Positions 1 to 7,229 of a stretch of 64,000 bases of DNA are shown here, piece by piece. Within the stretch, counting starts at the first letter, position 1, and each line of letters begins with the position of its first letter. The notes beneath the pieces were generated by a model, which searched no databases, was not told the origin of the DNA, and saw only the letters and a program-made list of their open reading frames with translations. A program made the translations under genes and the position numbers. The DNA lies in NCBI GenBank assembly GCA_009711825.1, contig VEMY01000050.1, forward strand, positions 1 through 64,000, given 5' to 3'. This stretch comes from Bacillota bacterium. GTDB lineage: Bacteria > Bacillota > Proteinivoracia > UBA4975 > VEMY01.

Positions 1-337
1 ACCAGGCTCAAGAACAAGGAATACAAACCGTCACCAGTGCGTCGGAAATATATTCCCAAAAAGAACGGGAAGATGAGACCGCTGGGAATACCGAACATCG
101 AAGACCGGATAGTGCAGCAGACAGTGGAATATAGAGCAAGGCTACAACCACATCTACGACTGTGACATCAAGGGCTTCTTTGATAATATCCCGCACAAGA
201 AACTGATGAAAATTCTCAACAAGTATGTGGCCGATGGCACAGTGCTGGACATGGTCTGGAAGTGACTCAAAGCAGGATACATGGAAGATGGCAATCATCA
301 TCGGGCAGAAGCTGGAACTTCTCAGGGCGGCGGTCAT
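1..337 (+). pseudogene. Group II intron reverse transcriptase/maturase remnant
   Basis: Frame 1 reads a typical LtrA-type stretch ([19 protein letters not shown], then [15 protein letters not shown]). It then jumps frame near 130 to [19 protein letters not shown] and continues to GTSQGG, the position of the RT GTPQGG motif. The block normally lying between VQQ and the D-containing motif is missing, an in-frame TGA interrupts after DMVWK at about 262, and everything after GTSQGG is lost. The gene also runs off the left edge. It is therefore dead: a deletion/frameshift, a stop and a truncation. No intron RNA domain V/VI could be located. Confidence 0.85.
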
Positions 338-343
338 TGGAAT

Positions 344-442
344 TATTTCCCGGTGAAACAGGCTTTTGATGCTGCCGGCAAGTCCGGCTTCCTTTTCAAA
401 GCGGGTGTAGGTTTTGGTCAGGTTTTTGGTTTCAATGATCAT
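344..442 (-). pseudogene. ABC transporter ATPase, N-terminal fragment (33 codons)
   Basis: The minus strand from the ATG at 442 encodes MIIETKNLTKTYTRFEKEAG followed by LAGSIKSLFHREI. This is the usual start of an ABC-2-type exporter ATPase of the COG4586 kind. Similarity stops abruptly at 344, before the Walker A motif, where the sequence becomes the antisense of the intron reverse transcriptase. A good Shine-Dalgarno (AGAAAGAGGG) precedes the ATG, so the 5' end is authentic and the gene was broken by rearrangement or by a chimeric join. The family assignment rests only on the N-terminus. Confidence 0.6.
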
Positions 443-470
443 GGTAATCCCTCTTTCTAAAATTTAAGAT

Positions 471-522
471 AAAAAGCCCGCAGGCATTACCGCACAAAAA
501 GTGCAGAGTGCTCCTGCGGGCT
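471..522 (-). terminator. Leader terminator/attenuator upstream of the ABC fragment
   Basis: On the minus strand a perfect 10-bp stem (AGCCCGCAGG / CCTGCGGGCT) encloses a nested GCAC/GTGC hairpin and is followed by TTTTTAT. It ends about 30 nt before the ABC ATG. A 15-codon reading frame (TTG at 534, stop TAA at 489-487) runs through the 5' arm and ends inside the loop. That geometry is typical of ribosome-controlled attenuation ahead of drug-responsive ABC genes. The structure is seen; the regulatory role is inferred. Confidence 0.6.
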
Positions 523-534
523 GAGAATACACAA

Positions 535-867
535 AATATGCCGGTACATATCAAAAACGCGGCACAGAGCCACGCTTCCCATAGATTAAGGACCGGCGTA
601 AGATTTAAAGCAGTCTGTACGGTAATGGATTGCAAAGGTACGACGAAATAAAGGGTGTAATGCCCCTCATTAGTCAAACCAGTTGCAGCTTTTTAATTAC
701 TTATCACCATTACAGACTGGACGGACAAAAAAACATCCTTTCCAAGTTAAGACCCTTACAGTTTAGCAAACTCTGGTTTTGCTGACAATCGTGAAATAGA
801 AATGTAACTTTGCCCAATTGGGGACGGAGGTTGGGTGAGCCATTTTCGGCAGAAAGTCGAGGGCTGT
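535..867. other. Noncoding stretch without recognised gene
   Basis: No open frame here has both a ribosome binding site and recognisable protein similarity. An 81-codon minus-strand frame across 432-677 looks fortuitous because it spans the leader hairpin. A loose inverted repeat (AGCAAAC at 765, GTTTTGCT at 776) precedes a CTGACA box at 782, a possible but weak promoter for the downstream operon. Confidence 0.4.
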
Positions 868-898
868 CCCGGACAAGGGACCTGTGCCCCTGTCCGGG
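868..898 (+). terminator. Strong hairpin in leader of the catabolic operon
   Basis: CCCGGACA-A-GGG pairs with CCC-C-TGTCCGGG around a 7-nt loop, and the run AAATGTTTTT follows. It could be a terminator/attenuator inside the 5' region of the LacI-led operon, or a dispersed GC-rich repeat. The T tract begins four bases after the stem, so termination efficiency is uncertain. Confidence 0.4.
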
Positions 899-951
899 AA
901 ATGTTTTTAGCAGGTGGCAGGATTTTGGGCAGAAATGTGGAAGTAATTTCT

Positions 952-967
952 ATGCAAACGATTGTGC
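952..967 (+). promoter_or_regulatory. LacI/PurR-type operator, probably autoregulatory
   Basis: ATGCAAACGATTGTGC matches the LacI-family palindrome pattern CAANCGNTTG exactly in its core (955-964) and 14 of 16 positions of the PurR-box pattern ANGCAANCGNTTNCNT. It lies 25 bp upstream of the GTG start of the LacI-family gene that heads the operon, where binding would block transcription or elongation. The motif is seen; the cognate regulator is inferred from position. Confidence 0.6.
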
Positions 968-992
968 AAAGGATTGTGAAGGGGAGAACGCT

Positions 993-2012
993 GTGGTTAC
1001 GATTAAAGATGTTGCTTTGCGGGCTGGTGTTTCCGCCAGTACCGTTTCGAGAGCTTTAAGCGGTAAAATTCCTGTGGACCCGGCTACCCGGGACAGGGTG
1101 CTCCAGGCGGTGGAGGAGCTGGGCTACCGACCCAATGTCATTGCTCAGGGTTTAAAATTCGGTCGTTCCCAGACCATCGGTCTGATAATACCCAGCATCC
1201 GGAACTTGGTGTTTCCCGATGCAGTGCAGGGGATATCCCAGGTTGCTCGGGAGCGGGGATATAATGTAATACTTTGTGACAGTGAGGAAGACCCGGAGCT
1301 GGAGCGGGAATTAGTGGATAATTTGCACCGGCGTTTGGTGGATGGGTTGATTCTTTCTACCGCCCGGGGCAATGGTGAACATATTGAAGCATTGCGTAAG
1401 GCCGGGTGTCCGGTTGTGCTTTTGCTCCGGCATCTGGGCGCCTCTGTGGATGCTGTTATCGCTGACAATTACCAGGGTGGGCAGCTGGCGGGCAACTTCC
1501 TTGCCGACCAGGGGTTTCGGAAGCTGGCAATAGTAAGCGGGCCTCGGGATTTGGATTTGTTTCAGCAAAGATTTCAGGGGTTTGTCGATGCACTGAAAGA
1601 AGCCGACTTGGTTGTGCCCGAGCCAATGATTGTCCAGGCCACATCCGCATGGCAGGAATCGTACAAAGGGATGTTGGCGCTGTTGGACAGGGGTTCGGTG
1701 CCGGAAGCGGTTTTCGCCACCAGCGATCCCCAGGCTCTGGGCGTAATGAAAGCGATTCGGGAGCGGGGATTACGGGTGCCGGACGATATCTCCGTCCTGG
1801 GCTTTGATAATCTGGAACACTCATCATTGATGGACCCACCCTTAACCACCATCAGTCAACCCTTTTTTGAGATGGGCCGCCGGGCGGCCCAGCGCCTGTT
1901 TGAACTGCAGGTTGCAAAAAAGCCTCTGCCCCCCAATGTGGAGAAACTGCCTGTGGAGTTGGTGGTCAGGGATTCGGTTCGGATTACAACTGAGACGGGA
2001 GTGAGAGTGTGA
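993..2012 (+). CDS. LacI-family transcriptional regulator of the catabolic operon
   Basis: This is a 339-aa LacI/GalR repressor. The N-terminal helix-turn-helix and hinge read [20 protein letters not shown] and then [13 protein letters not shown] periplasmic-binding-protein-like effector domain follows ([41 protein letters not shown]). The start chosen is GTG 993 with AAGGGGAG at 979; the frame is open further upstream, but that part has no similarity to the family. Its last four bases overlap the next gene (GTGA), so it is translated as part of the operon. It likely senses a sugar-derived inducer of the pathway. A LacI-type operator sits just upstream. Confidence 0.93.
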   Translation: MVTIKDVALRAGVSASTVSRALSGKIPVDPATRDRVLQAVEELGYRPNVIAQGLKFGRSQTIGLIIPSIRNLVFPDAVQGISQVARERGYNVILCDSEEDPELERELVDNLHRRLVDGLILSTARGNGEHIEALRKAGCPVVLLLRHLGASVDAVIADNYQGGQLAGNFLADQGFRKLAIVSGPRDLDLFQQRFQGFVDALKEADLVVPEPMIVQATSAWQESYKGMLALLDRGSVPEAVFATSDPQALGVMKAIRERGLRVPDDISVLGFDNLEHSSLMDPPLTTISQPFFEMGRRAAQRLFELQVAKKPLPPNVEKLPVELVVRDSVRITTETGVRV

Positions 2013-3103
2013 AAGCAAAGGCAATGGTCCTGGAGGAGTTTAACAAACCTTTAGTGCTTCGCGATTTTGAAATCCCCCATCCGAAGCCGGGGCAGCTGCT
2101 GGTACGGATGTTGGCTGCCGGGGTTTGCGGCTCCGACCTACATATGTACCAAGGAGAGGATCCCCGCACCCCCCTGCCCCTGATTTTGGGCCACGAGGGA
2201 GTGGGGCGCATCGAAGCAATTGGCGATGAAGCCGTCAGCGTCTGCGGTCGGCGGCTGCAAACGGGCGACGTTGTTCTCTGGAACCGGGGTGTGAGTTGCG
2301 GACGCTGCTGGTATTGCCAGATCCTGAAACAACCGGCCCTTTGTACTCAGCGTCAGGTCTACGGCATCAATTTGGGGTTGAACGACCCGCCGGGATTGAA
2401 TGGTTGCTATTCTGAATATATTTTGCTGCGGGAACGGACCGATTTGTTTTACGTTCCCCCGGGCGTGGATCCGGCAGCGCTGGTCTCGGCGGCGTGCTCT
2501 GGTGCTACAGTTGCCCATGGTTACGAGCTGGCGCCAGTCGGGCCTGAAGACACTGTGGTGGTCCAGGGCCCCGGTCCCTTGGGTATCTGGGCGGCGGCAA
2601 TGGCCCGGGTACTGGGCGCCGGCCAAGTAATTGTCATTGGCGGTTCTCCAGAGCGCCTGGAGCTTTGCAAACGCTTTGGTGCCACCGGTGTGCTCAATCG
2701 CCGGGAGACTTCTGTTGGTGAGCGTCAGCAAGAGATTATGGCCCTGACCGATGGGCGCGGAGCGGACCTGGTCGTGGAGGCCACCGGCCATCAGAGCGCG
2801 TTTATTGAGGGAGTTGAGCTTTTGCGTCGGGGTGGCACCTATCTCTGCACCGGCTATGCTCAACCGGTGGGGACTGCGGACCTAGACCCGTACCGACATT
2901 TGGTGGGAAGGGGCGTGAAAATTCAGGGTGTGTGGGTCAGCGACACTGCTCATGTGCGGCAGGCGTTGGCTCTGGCCCTGCGGAATCCGGAGCATTTCGC
3001 GCAAATGGTCACCCTTCGTTTGCCATTGGAACGGGCCAACGAAGCCCTGGCGGCGGTAGCTGCTAAACAGGCCCTGAAAGTGATTCTGGAGGTGGGAGCA
3101 TGA
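2009..3103 (+). CDS. Zinc-dependent medium-chain alcohol/polyol dehydrogenase
   Basis: This 364-aa MDR-family protein has the catalytic zinc ligands C40 and H62-E63 (GHEGVG), and a structural zinc lobe with C97, C100, C103 and C112. The Rossmann nucleotide-binding glycine motif is VVQGPGPLGIWAAAMA, followed by VIVIGGSPERLELCKRFGA, which points to NAD(P). Such enzymes oxidise a secondary hydroxyl of a polyol or sugar derivative. GTG start 2009 overlaps the regulator by four bases, and the stop overlaps the flavoprotein ATG. The substrate is unknown. Together with the Gfo/Idh/MocA enzyme downstream it gives the operon two separate NAD(P)-dependent dehydrogenases. Confidence 0.9.
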   Translation: MKAKAMVLEEFNKPLVLRDFEIPHPKPGQLLVRMLAAGVCGSDLHMYQGEDPRTPLPLILGHEGVGRIEAIGDEAVSVCGRRLQTGDVVLWNRGVSCGRCWYCQILKQPALCTQRQVYGINLGLNDPPGLNGCYSEYILLRERTDLFYVPPGVDPAALVSAACSGATVAHGYELAPVGPEDTVVVQGPGPLGIWAAAMARVLGAGQVIVIGGSPERLELCKRFGATGVLNRRETSVGERQQEIMALTDGRGADLVVEATGHQSAFIEGVELLRRGGTYLCTGYAQPVGTADLDPYRHLVGRGVKIQGVWVSDTAHVRQALALALRNPEHFAQMVTLRLPLERANEALAAVAAKQALKVILEVGA

Positions 3104-4878
3104 ATGAATATAGCTGCGATGTACTTGTAGTCGGGGGAGGGGGCGGTGCCCTCAGAGCAGCAATTGCCCTGGCTGAGGAGCATCCCGAGTTAAAGGTTCT
3201 CCTGGCCACCAAGGGACAGCTGGGAAAAAGCGGAGTAACCGCGGTTGCCTGTTCAGACCGGATGGCGTTTCATGCCACTCTACCCCATACACCGCCCGGG
3301 GGGGAAGATGCCTGGCGCTACCATGCGGAAGATATATATCGAATCGGCGGCTGTGTGTCCGACCCTGAGTTGGCGGCAATTCTCGCCAAAAACTCCGGTG
3401 ATGCGTTTCAGTACCTGGACGCGCTGGGGGTGCCCTTTGTCAAGGAGGGCACTGTGCCCCGGCAGTTTGTGACCGACGGCTCCGAGTATCCTCGGGCCTG
3501 TTACACCGGACCGCGCACAGCAGTGCATATCGAGGAAGCGCTGGTGCGTCGGTTTCACGCGCTTAACATACCAGTGCTGGAGCAGTGTATGGTTACACGC
3601 TTGCTCACGGATACGGCCGGAATCAATGGGGCCCTGGCCCTGCTGGGCGGAAGGGTTGTGCCAATCAGTGCAGGCGCGGTAATTCTCGCCACCGGTGGCG
3701 CCGGACTTATTTATCAGCAGCATGTGTTTCCACCCGGGATGACCGGCGATGGTTATGCCATGGCGCTGCGGGCAGGTGCGGAGTTGGTAAATATGGAGTT
3801 TATCCAAATGGGAGTGGCCTCGGTAAAGACCCGGCTTAACTGTTCCGGCAGTCTATTCCGGGCCCTGCCACGGCTGGTTGACGATAGCGGGCGTGAGTTT
3901 CTTTCCGAATATACTGGGGAAATGACGGTTGGCGACCGCTTGTCGCTTCTCTTCCGCAAAGGCGCCAGCTGGCCGGTGAGTAATGAGCATGATACCAAGT
4001 TGATTGACATCGCTGTTTACCGGGAACAAATGGCCGGTCGCCGGGTGTTCCTGGACTTTGGCGCCAACCCCGCGGGGTATGACTTTGAGGCCCTGCCGGC
4101 AAGTGACCGTAAGCGCTATCAGGATGAAATGGTCGTCGATTTGGGCAGTGCCCGAGACCAGACGCCCCTGGCCCGGCTCCAGGAAATCAATCCCGATTCC
4201 ATAGCCTGGCTGCGGGAACACGGAGTTGACTTGGAGGCAGGGGATGCGATGGAGATTGCCCTCTGCGGCCAGCACTTCCAGGGCGGGATTAAAATTGACA
4301 ATCAGGGGCAGACAATTGTGCCCGGACTCTATGCTGTTGGCGAGACCGCTGGTGGCCAGCATGGCGCCAACCGGCCTGGGGGCAACGCACTTTTAGACAG
4401 TCAGGTCTTTGGCTTTCTCGCTGCCCGGTCGGCGGCAGAACGGGCACGGGAACACAAGCAGACATCTGTAAGTGCGGCTGCAATCAAGGATGCCCAGCAT
4501 CAATTGGCGGCAGCCGGGGGATACAAGCCGCAGGAGTTCAGGGAGCGGCTTCAGCAGGTGGTTTACCGTGCCGGCGCGGTCGTACGCACCGAAGCCGGGC
4601 TCAAGCAGGGGCTGGCTGACTTAGAGGAATTGACTGCCAAGGGCATGGTGGCCGGGGACCCGGTATTGATTGCCGAAAACCATAATTTACTGCTGGTGGC
4701 CCGGGCGGTGTTGACGGCTGCCCTGTGCCGGGACGAAAGCCGGGGACCACATCTGCGTTTCGAGGATGCAGCCGGGACCCGGCCGTTGAAACGCCGGGAT
4801 CCGGAGTGGCAGAAATATATTATTATCAGCGGCGATGAGGCAGCGTTAAAGCTTGCTGTTCGCATGCCAGGGAGTTGA
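3100..4878 (+). CDS. FrdA/SdhA-like FAD-binding oxidoreductase
   Basis: This 592-aa protein belongs to the fumarate reductase/succinate dehydrogenase/L-aspartate oxidase flavoprotein family. It has the N-terminal dinucleotide-binding motif DVLVVGGGGGALRAAIAL, the substrate-domain loop TGPRTAVHIEEALVRR, and the FAD-binding signature GGQHGANRPGGNALLDSQVFG, then a helical C-terminal domain. No signal peptide or heme-binding domain is present, so it is probably cytoplasmic. It overlaps the dehydrogenase upstream (ATGA at 3100) and is followed within 5 bp by the Old Yellow Enzyme gene, so the two flavoproteins may act in sequence on an unsaturated or alpha,beta-dehydro intermediate. The substrate cannot be read from sequence. 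Confidence 0.85.
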   Translation: MNEYSCDVLVVGGGGGALRAAIALAEEHPELKVLLATKGQLGKSGVTAVACSDRMAFHATLPHTPPGGEDAWRYHAEDIYRIGGCVSDPELAAILAKNSGDAFQYLDALGVPFVKEGTVPRQFVTDGSEYPRACYTGPRTAVHIEEALVRRFHALNIPVLEQCMVTRLLTDTAGINGALALLGGRVVPISAGAVILATGGAGLIYQQHVFPPGMTGDGYAMALRAGAELVNMEFIQMGVASVKTRLNCSGSLFRALPRLVDDSGREFLSEYTGEMTVGDRLSLLFRKGASWPVSNEHDTKLIDIAVYREQMAGRRVFLDFGANPAGYDFEALPASDRKRYQDEMVVDLGSARDQTPLARLQEINPDSIAWLREHGVDLEAGDAMEIALCGQHFQGGIKIDNQGQTIVPGLYAVGETAGGQHGANRPGGNALLDSQVFGFLAARSAAERAREHKQTSVSAAAIKDAQHQLAAAGGYKPQEFRERLQQVVYRAGAVVRTEAGLKQGLADLEELTAKGMVAGDPVLIAENHNLLLVARAVLTAALCRDESRGPHLRFEDAAGTRPLKRRDPEWQKYIIISGDEAALKLAVRMPGS

Positions 4879-4882
4879 GATA

Positions 4883-6202
4883 ATGAGCAAGCACTTTCCC
4901 TACAAGTCGGCGGACCAACTGGCAGCAGATTGCCGGGAGCGAGGCCTGGATCTAAGCGTCACTGAGGAAATCAGTCTCTTGACTGAACCAGTGGCAGTTG
5001 CCGAACGTCGACTGGATAATCCGCTTGTGATTCAGCCGATGGAAGGATGTGATGGCACAGCCGATGGCCGACCGTCAGAATTAACTCATCGACGGTATCA
5101 ACGGTTTGCCGCTGGCGGCGCTGGTCTAATCTGGTTTGAAGCAACTGCCATCACCCGTAACGGACGGGGCAATCCGCGTCAGTTATGGCTTAATCCGCAC
5201 ACACTGGATAGTTTTAGCGATTTAGTTGCTTCCACCCGCTCTCAGGCGACAGGCAATCCGATTTTGCTCTTGCAGCTGACCCATTCCGGGCGCTACAGTC
5301 GGCCCGTTGGAGTGCGGGCGCCGGTGTTTGCCTTCAGAGATCCCCAGCTGGACCAGCGCACCAATGTGACCAGAGAGCATGTGCCAATATCTGACCAAGA
5401 GCTGACGGAGCTGCAACAGCAGTTTGTGCAGGCGGCAGTTTTGGCAAAAGCGGCCGGTTTTGATGGCGTGGATATAAAGGCCTGCCACCGCTACCTGGTA
5501 TCAGAACTGTTGGCTGGCCACACGCGGCCGGGCGGTTACGGAGGCAGTTTGGAAGGTCGGACCCGGTTTTTGCGTGAAACAGTGGCGGCTGTCCGGCAGG
5601 CGGTGGGCGAGGATTTTATTCTGGCGACACGGCTTAATGTCTGGGATGCGGCCCCCTGGCCCTACGGTTGGGGTGTCACGGAAGGGAGCCCGGAGCAACC
5701 GGAGCTTTCTGAGGCCCGTTGGCTGGCGGCTGATTTGTCTGAGCGCGGCGTTTCTATAATTAATGTCACTGCCGGAAACCCCTATGTGCTGCCCTACATC
5801 GGACGTCCGTTTGACAAGCCGGTGATCGGGGGCGCTCTTCCTGCAGAACATCCCCTCACCGGCGTAGAGCGGTTGCTTGGCTTTGCCGCAGAGATTCAGA
5901 GTGAGGTGCCGGAAGTGGCTGTTGTTGGCACCGGGTACTCCTGGTTGAGGCAGTACTTCCCCCAGGTGGCAGCAGCAGAGCTTGCCCGTGGACGTTCCCG
6001 CCTAGTGGGGTTGGGTCGAATGGCATTTGCCTGTCCGGATTTCCCCCTGCAGTTGGCAGCGGGAGAGCTGGAGCCCGGAAATTTGTGCACAGCTTGCAGC
6101 ATGTGCACCCAGATTATGCGGGACGGTGGCCGTACCGGCTGTGTGGTCAGGGACAGCGACGTATATCTTTCGGAATACAGGGCCGGTCACGCAAAAGCCT
6201 GA
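4883..6202 (+). CDS. Old Yellow Enzyme family NADH:flavin oxidoreductase
   Basis: This 439-aa FMN TIM-barrel ene-reductase carries NPLVIQPMEGCDGT, LLLQLTHSGRYSRP, GFDGVDIKACHRYLVSELL and GYGGSLEGRTRFLRE, all standard for the family. The C-terminus keeps a cluster of cysteines (CTACSMC followed 12 residues later by C), as in the [4Fe-4S] site of 2,4-dienoyl-CoA reductase-type members. The extra FAD/NAD domain of those enzymes is absent, so electrons must come from a partner. ATG 4883 is chosen because GGGAG precedes it; the longer frame from 4853 lies inside the previous gene. The function is inferred as reduction of a conjugated C=C generated in the pathway. Confidence 0.85.
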   Translation: MSKHFPYKSADQLAADCRERGLDLSVTEEISLLTEPVAVAERRLDNPLVIQPMEGCDGTADGRPSELTHRRYQRFAAGGAGLIWFEATAITRNGRGNPRQLWLNPHTLDSFSDLVASTRSQATGNPILLLQLTHSGRYSRPVGVRAPVFAFRDPQLDQRTNVTREHVPISDQELTELQQQFVQAAVLAKAAGFDGVDIKACHRYLVSELLAGHTRPGGYGGSLEGRTRFLRETVAAVRQAVGEDFILATRLNVWDAAPWPYGWGVTEGSPEQPELSEARWLAADLSERGVSIINVTAGNPYVLPYIGRPFDKPVIGGALPAEHPLTGVERLLGFAAEIQSEVPEVAVVGTGYSWLRQYFPQVAAAELARGRSRLVGLGRMAFACPDFPLQLAAGELEPGNLCTACSMCTQIMRDGGRTGCVVRDSDVYLSEYRAGHAKA

Positions 6203-6239
6203 TTGGTCGCTGAGTTGAATATATAAGGAGGGGTGGCGA

Positions 6240-7229
6240 ATGACGGTAAAAATAGCGATGGTTGGTTTGGGGCGTTGGGCGATGTTTTTGGGCGCAGCGC
6301 TGATGGAGACTGAAGGTGTTGAACTGACGGGCGGGTATGATTCCAGTTTGCAGAGTGCCGAAAACTTTGCCGAGATGTTTGAGGTGCCGGCGGTGGCAGA
6401 CTTGGCGGCAATTGCCGGCGATCCTGAGGTTGACGCTGTAGTGGTGGCCACCGCCAACCACACCCATCATCAGGTGGTTAAGACTTTGCTACAGGCAGGC
6501 AAGGATGTGTTTGTGGAGAAGCCGCTGGCTAACTCTTTGGCGGAGTGCCGGGAACTGATTGACCTTGCCCGGGAGCGCAAGCGAGTTCTGATGGTCGGCC
6601 ATAATTCCCGGCGCTATCCGGCTGTGCGCAAACTTAAGGAACTGATAGATGCCGGGAAAATTGGCCAGGTGCATTCAGCGACCGCGATATTTTCTTACGA
6701 GAATCTGGCCGATATCAGCACCGATACCTGGCGCAACGATCCCGCCAAATGTCCCGGTGGGCCCTTGATGCAACTGGCTGTGCATCAGGCAGATAATTTG
6801 CTCTGGTTGCTGGGGCCGGTTGAGTCGGTGAGCTGTCAGCTGATGGCACCCGTTCCAGGAGGGAAAGTGCCGGCCGGCGGACGTCTGGGCCTGAAATTTG
6901 CGTCCGGCGCCCTAGGGGTGTTGGAAAGCGATTATCTCACTACCCCCGAGAGTTTCAGCATCACTTTGCGGGGTGAAAAGGGTGAGTTCCAAAGTCGAGG
7001 GCCGGGACATGTGAAAATCTGGGATAGCAGCGGCCAAGTGGAATCACTGGACTTAGGGCGAGACGATTCGCTTCGCCAACAGATGGCTGAATTTGTCGCC
7101 TGTGTCCGGGACCGGGTCCCCCCGGAAACCGGAGGCGAAGTGGGCATCGCTGCCCTTGCTCTGATTGTTGCAGGGCTGGAGTCCGCTGAATTGGGCCGTC
7201 CTGTGGAAGTGGGTGGTTACGATGATTAA
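6240..7229 (+). CDS. Gfo/Idh/MocA-family dehydrogenase
   Basis: This 329-aa protein has an N-terminal Rossmann domain (MVGLGRWAMFLGAAL), the family motif E93-K94-P95, and the catalytic helix GGPLMQLAVHQAD with H182. Members oxidise or reduce sugar carbons with NAD(P). In C- and O-glycoside cleavage clusters, a homologue (DgpA type) makes the 3-keto sugar that allows elimination of the aglycone. AGGAGGGG precedes ATG 6240. The stop overlaps the next gene by 8 bp. The presence of DUF6379-like and TIM-barrel proteins in the same operon supports such a 3-oxidation role, but that is inference. Confidence 0.9.
   Translation: MTVKIAMVGLGRWAMFLGAALMETEGVELTGGYDSSLQSAENFAEMFEVPAVADLAAIAGDPEVDAVVVATANHTHHQVVKTLLQAGKDVFVEKPLANSLAECRELIDLARERKRVLMVGHNSRRYPAVRKLKELIDAGKIGQVHSATAIFSYENLADISTDTWRNDPAKCPGGPLMQLAVHQADNLLWLLGPVESVSCQLMAPVPGGKVPAGGRLGLKFASGALGVLESDYLTTPESFSITLRGEKGEFQSRGPGHVKIWDSSGQVESLDLGRDDSLRQQMAEFVACVRDRVPPETGGEVGIAALALIVAGLESAELGRPVEVGGYDD

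Noticed and set aside
432-677. 81-codon minus-strand open frame as a gene
   Set aside because: It spans the leader hairpin, overlaps the ABC start region and has no ribosome binding site or recognisable similarity.
765-783. Inverted repeat AGCAAAC / GTTTTGCT near a CTGACA box as operator and promoter
   Set aside because: The arms are unequal and the -10 (TAACTT) matches poorly; the site at 952 is a much better LacI-type operator.
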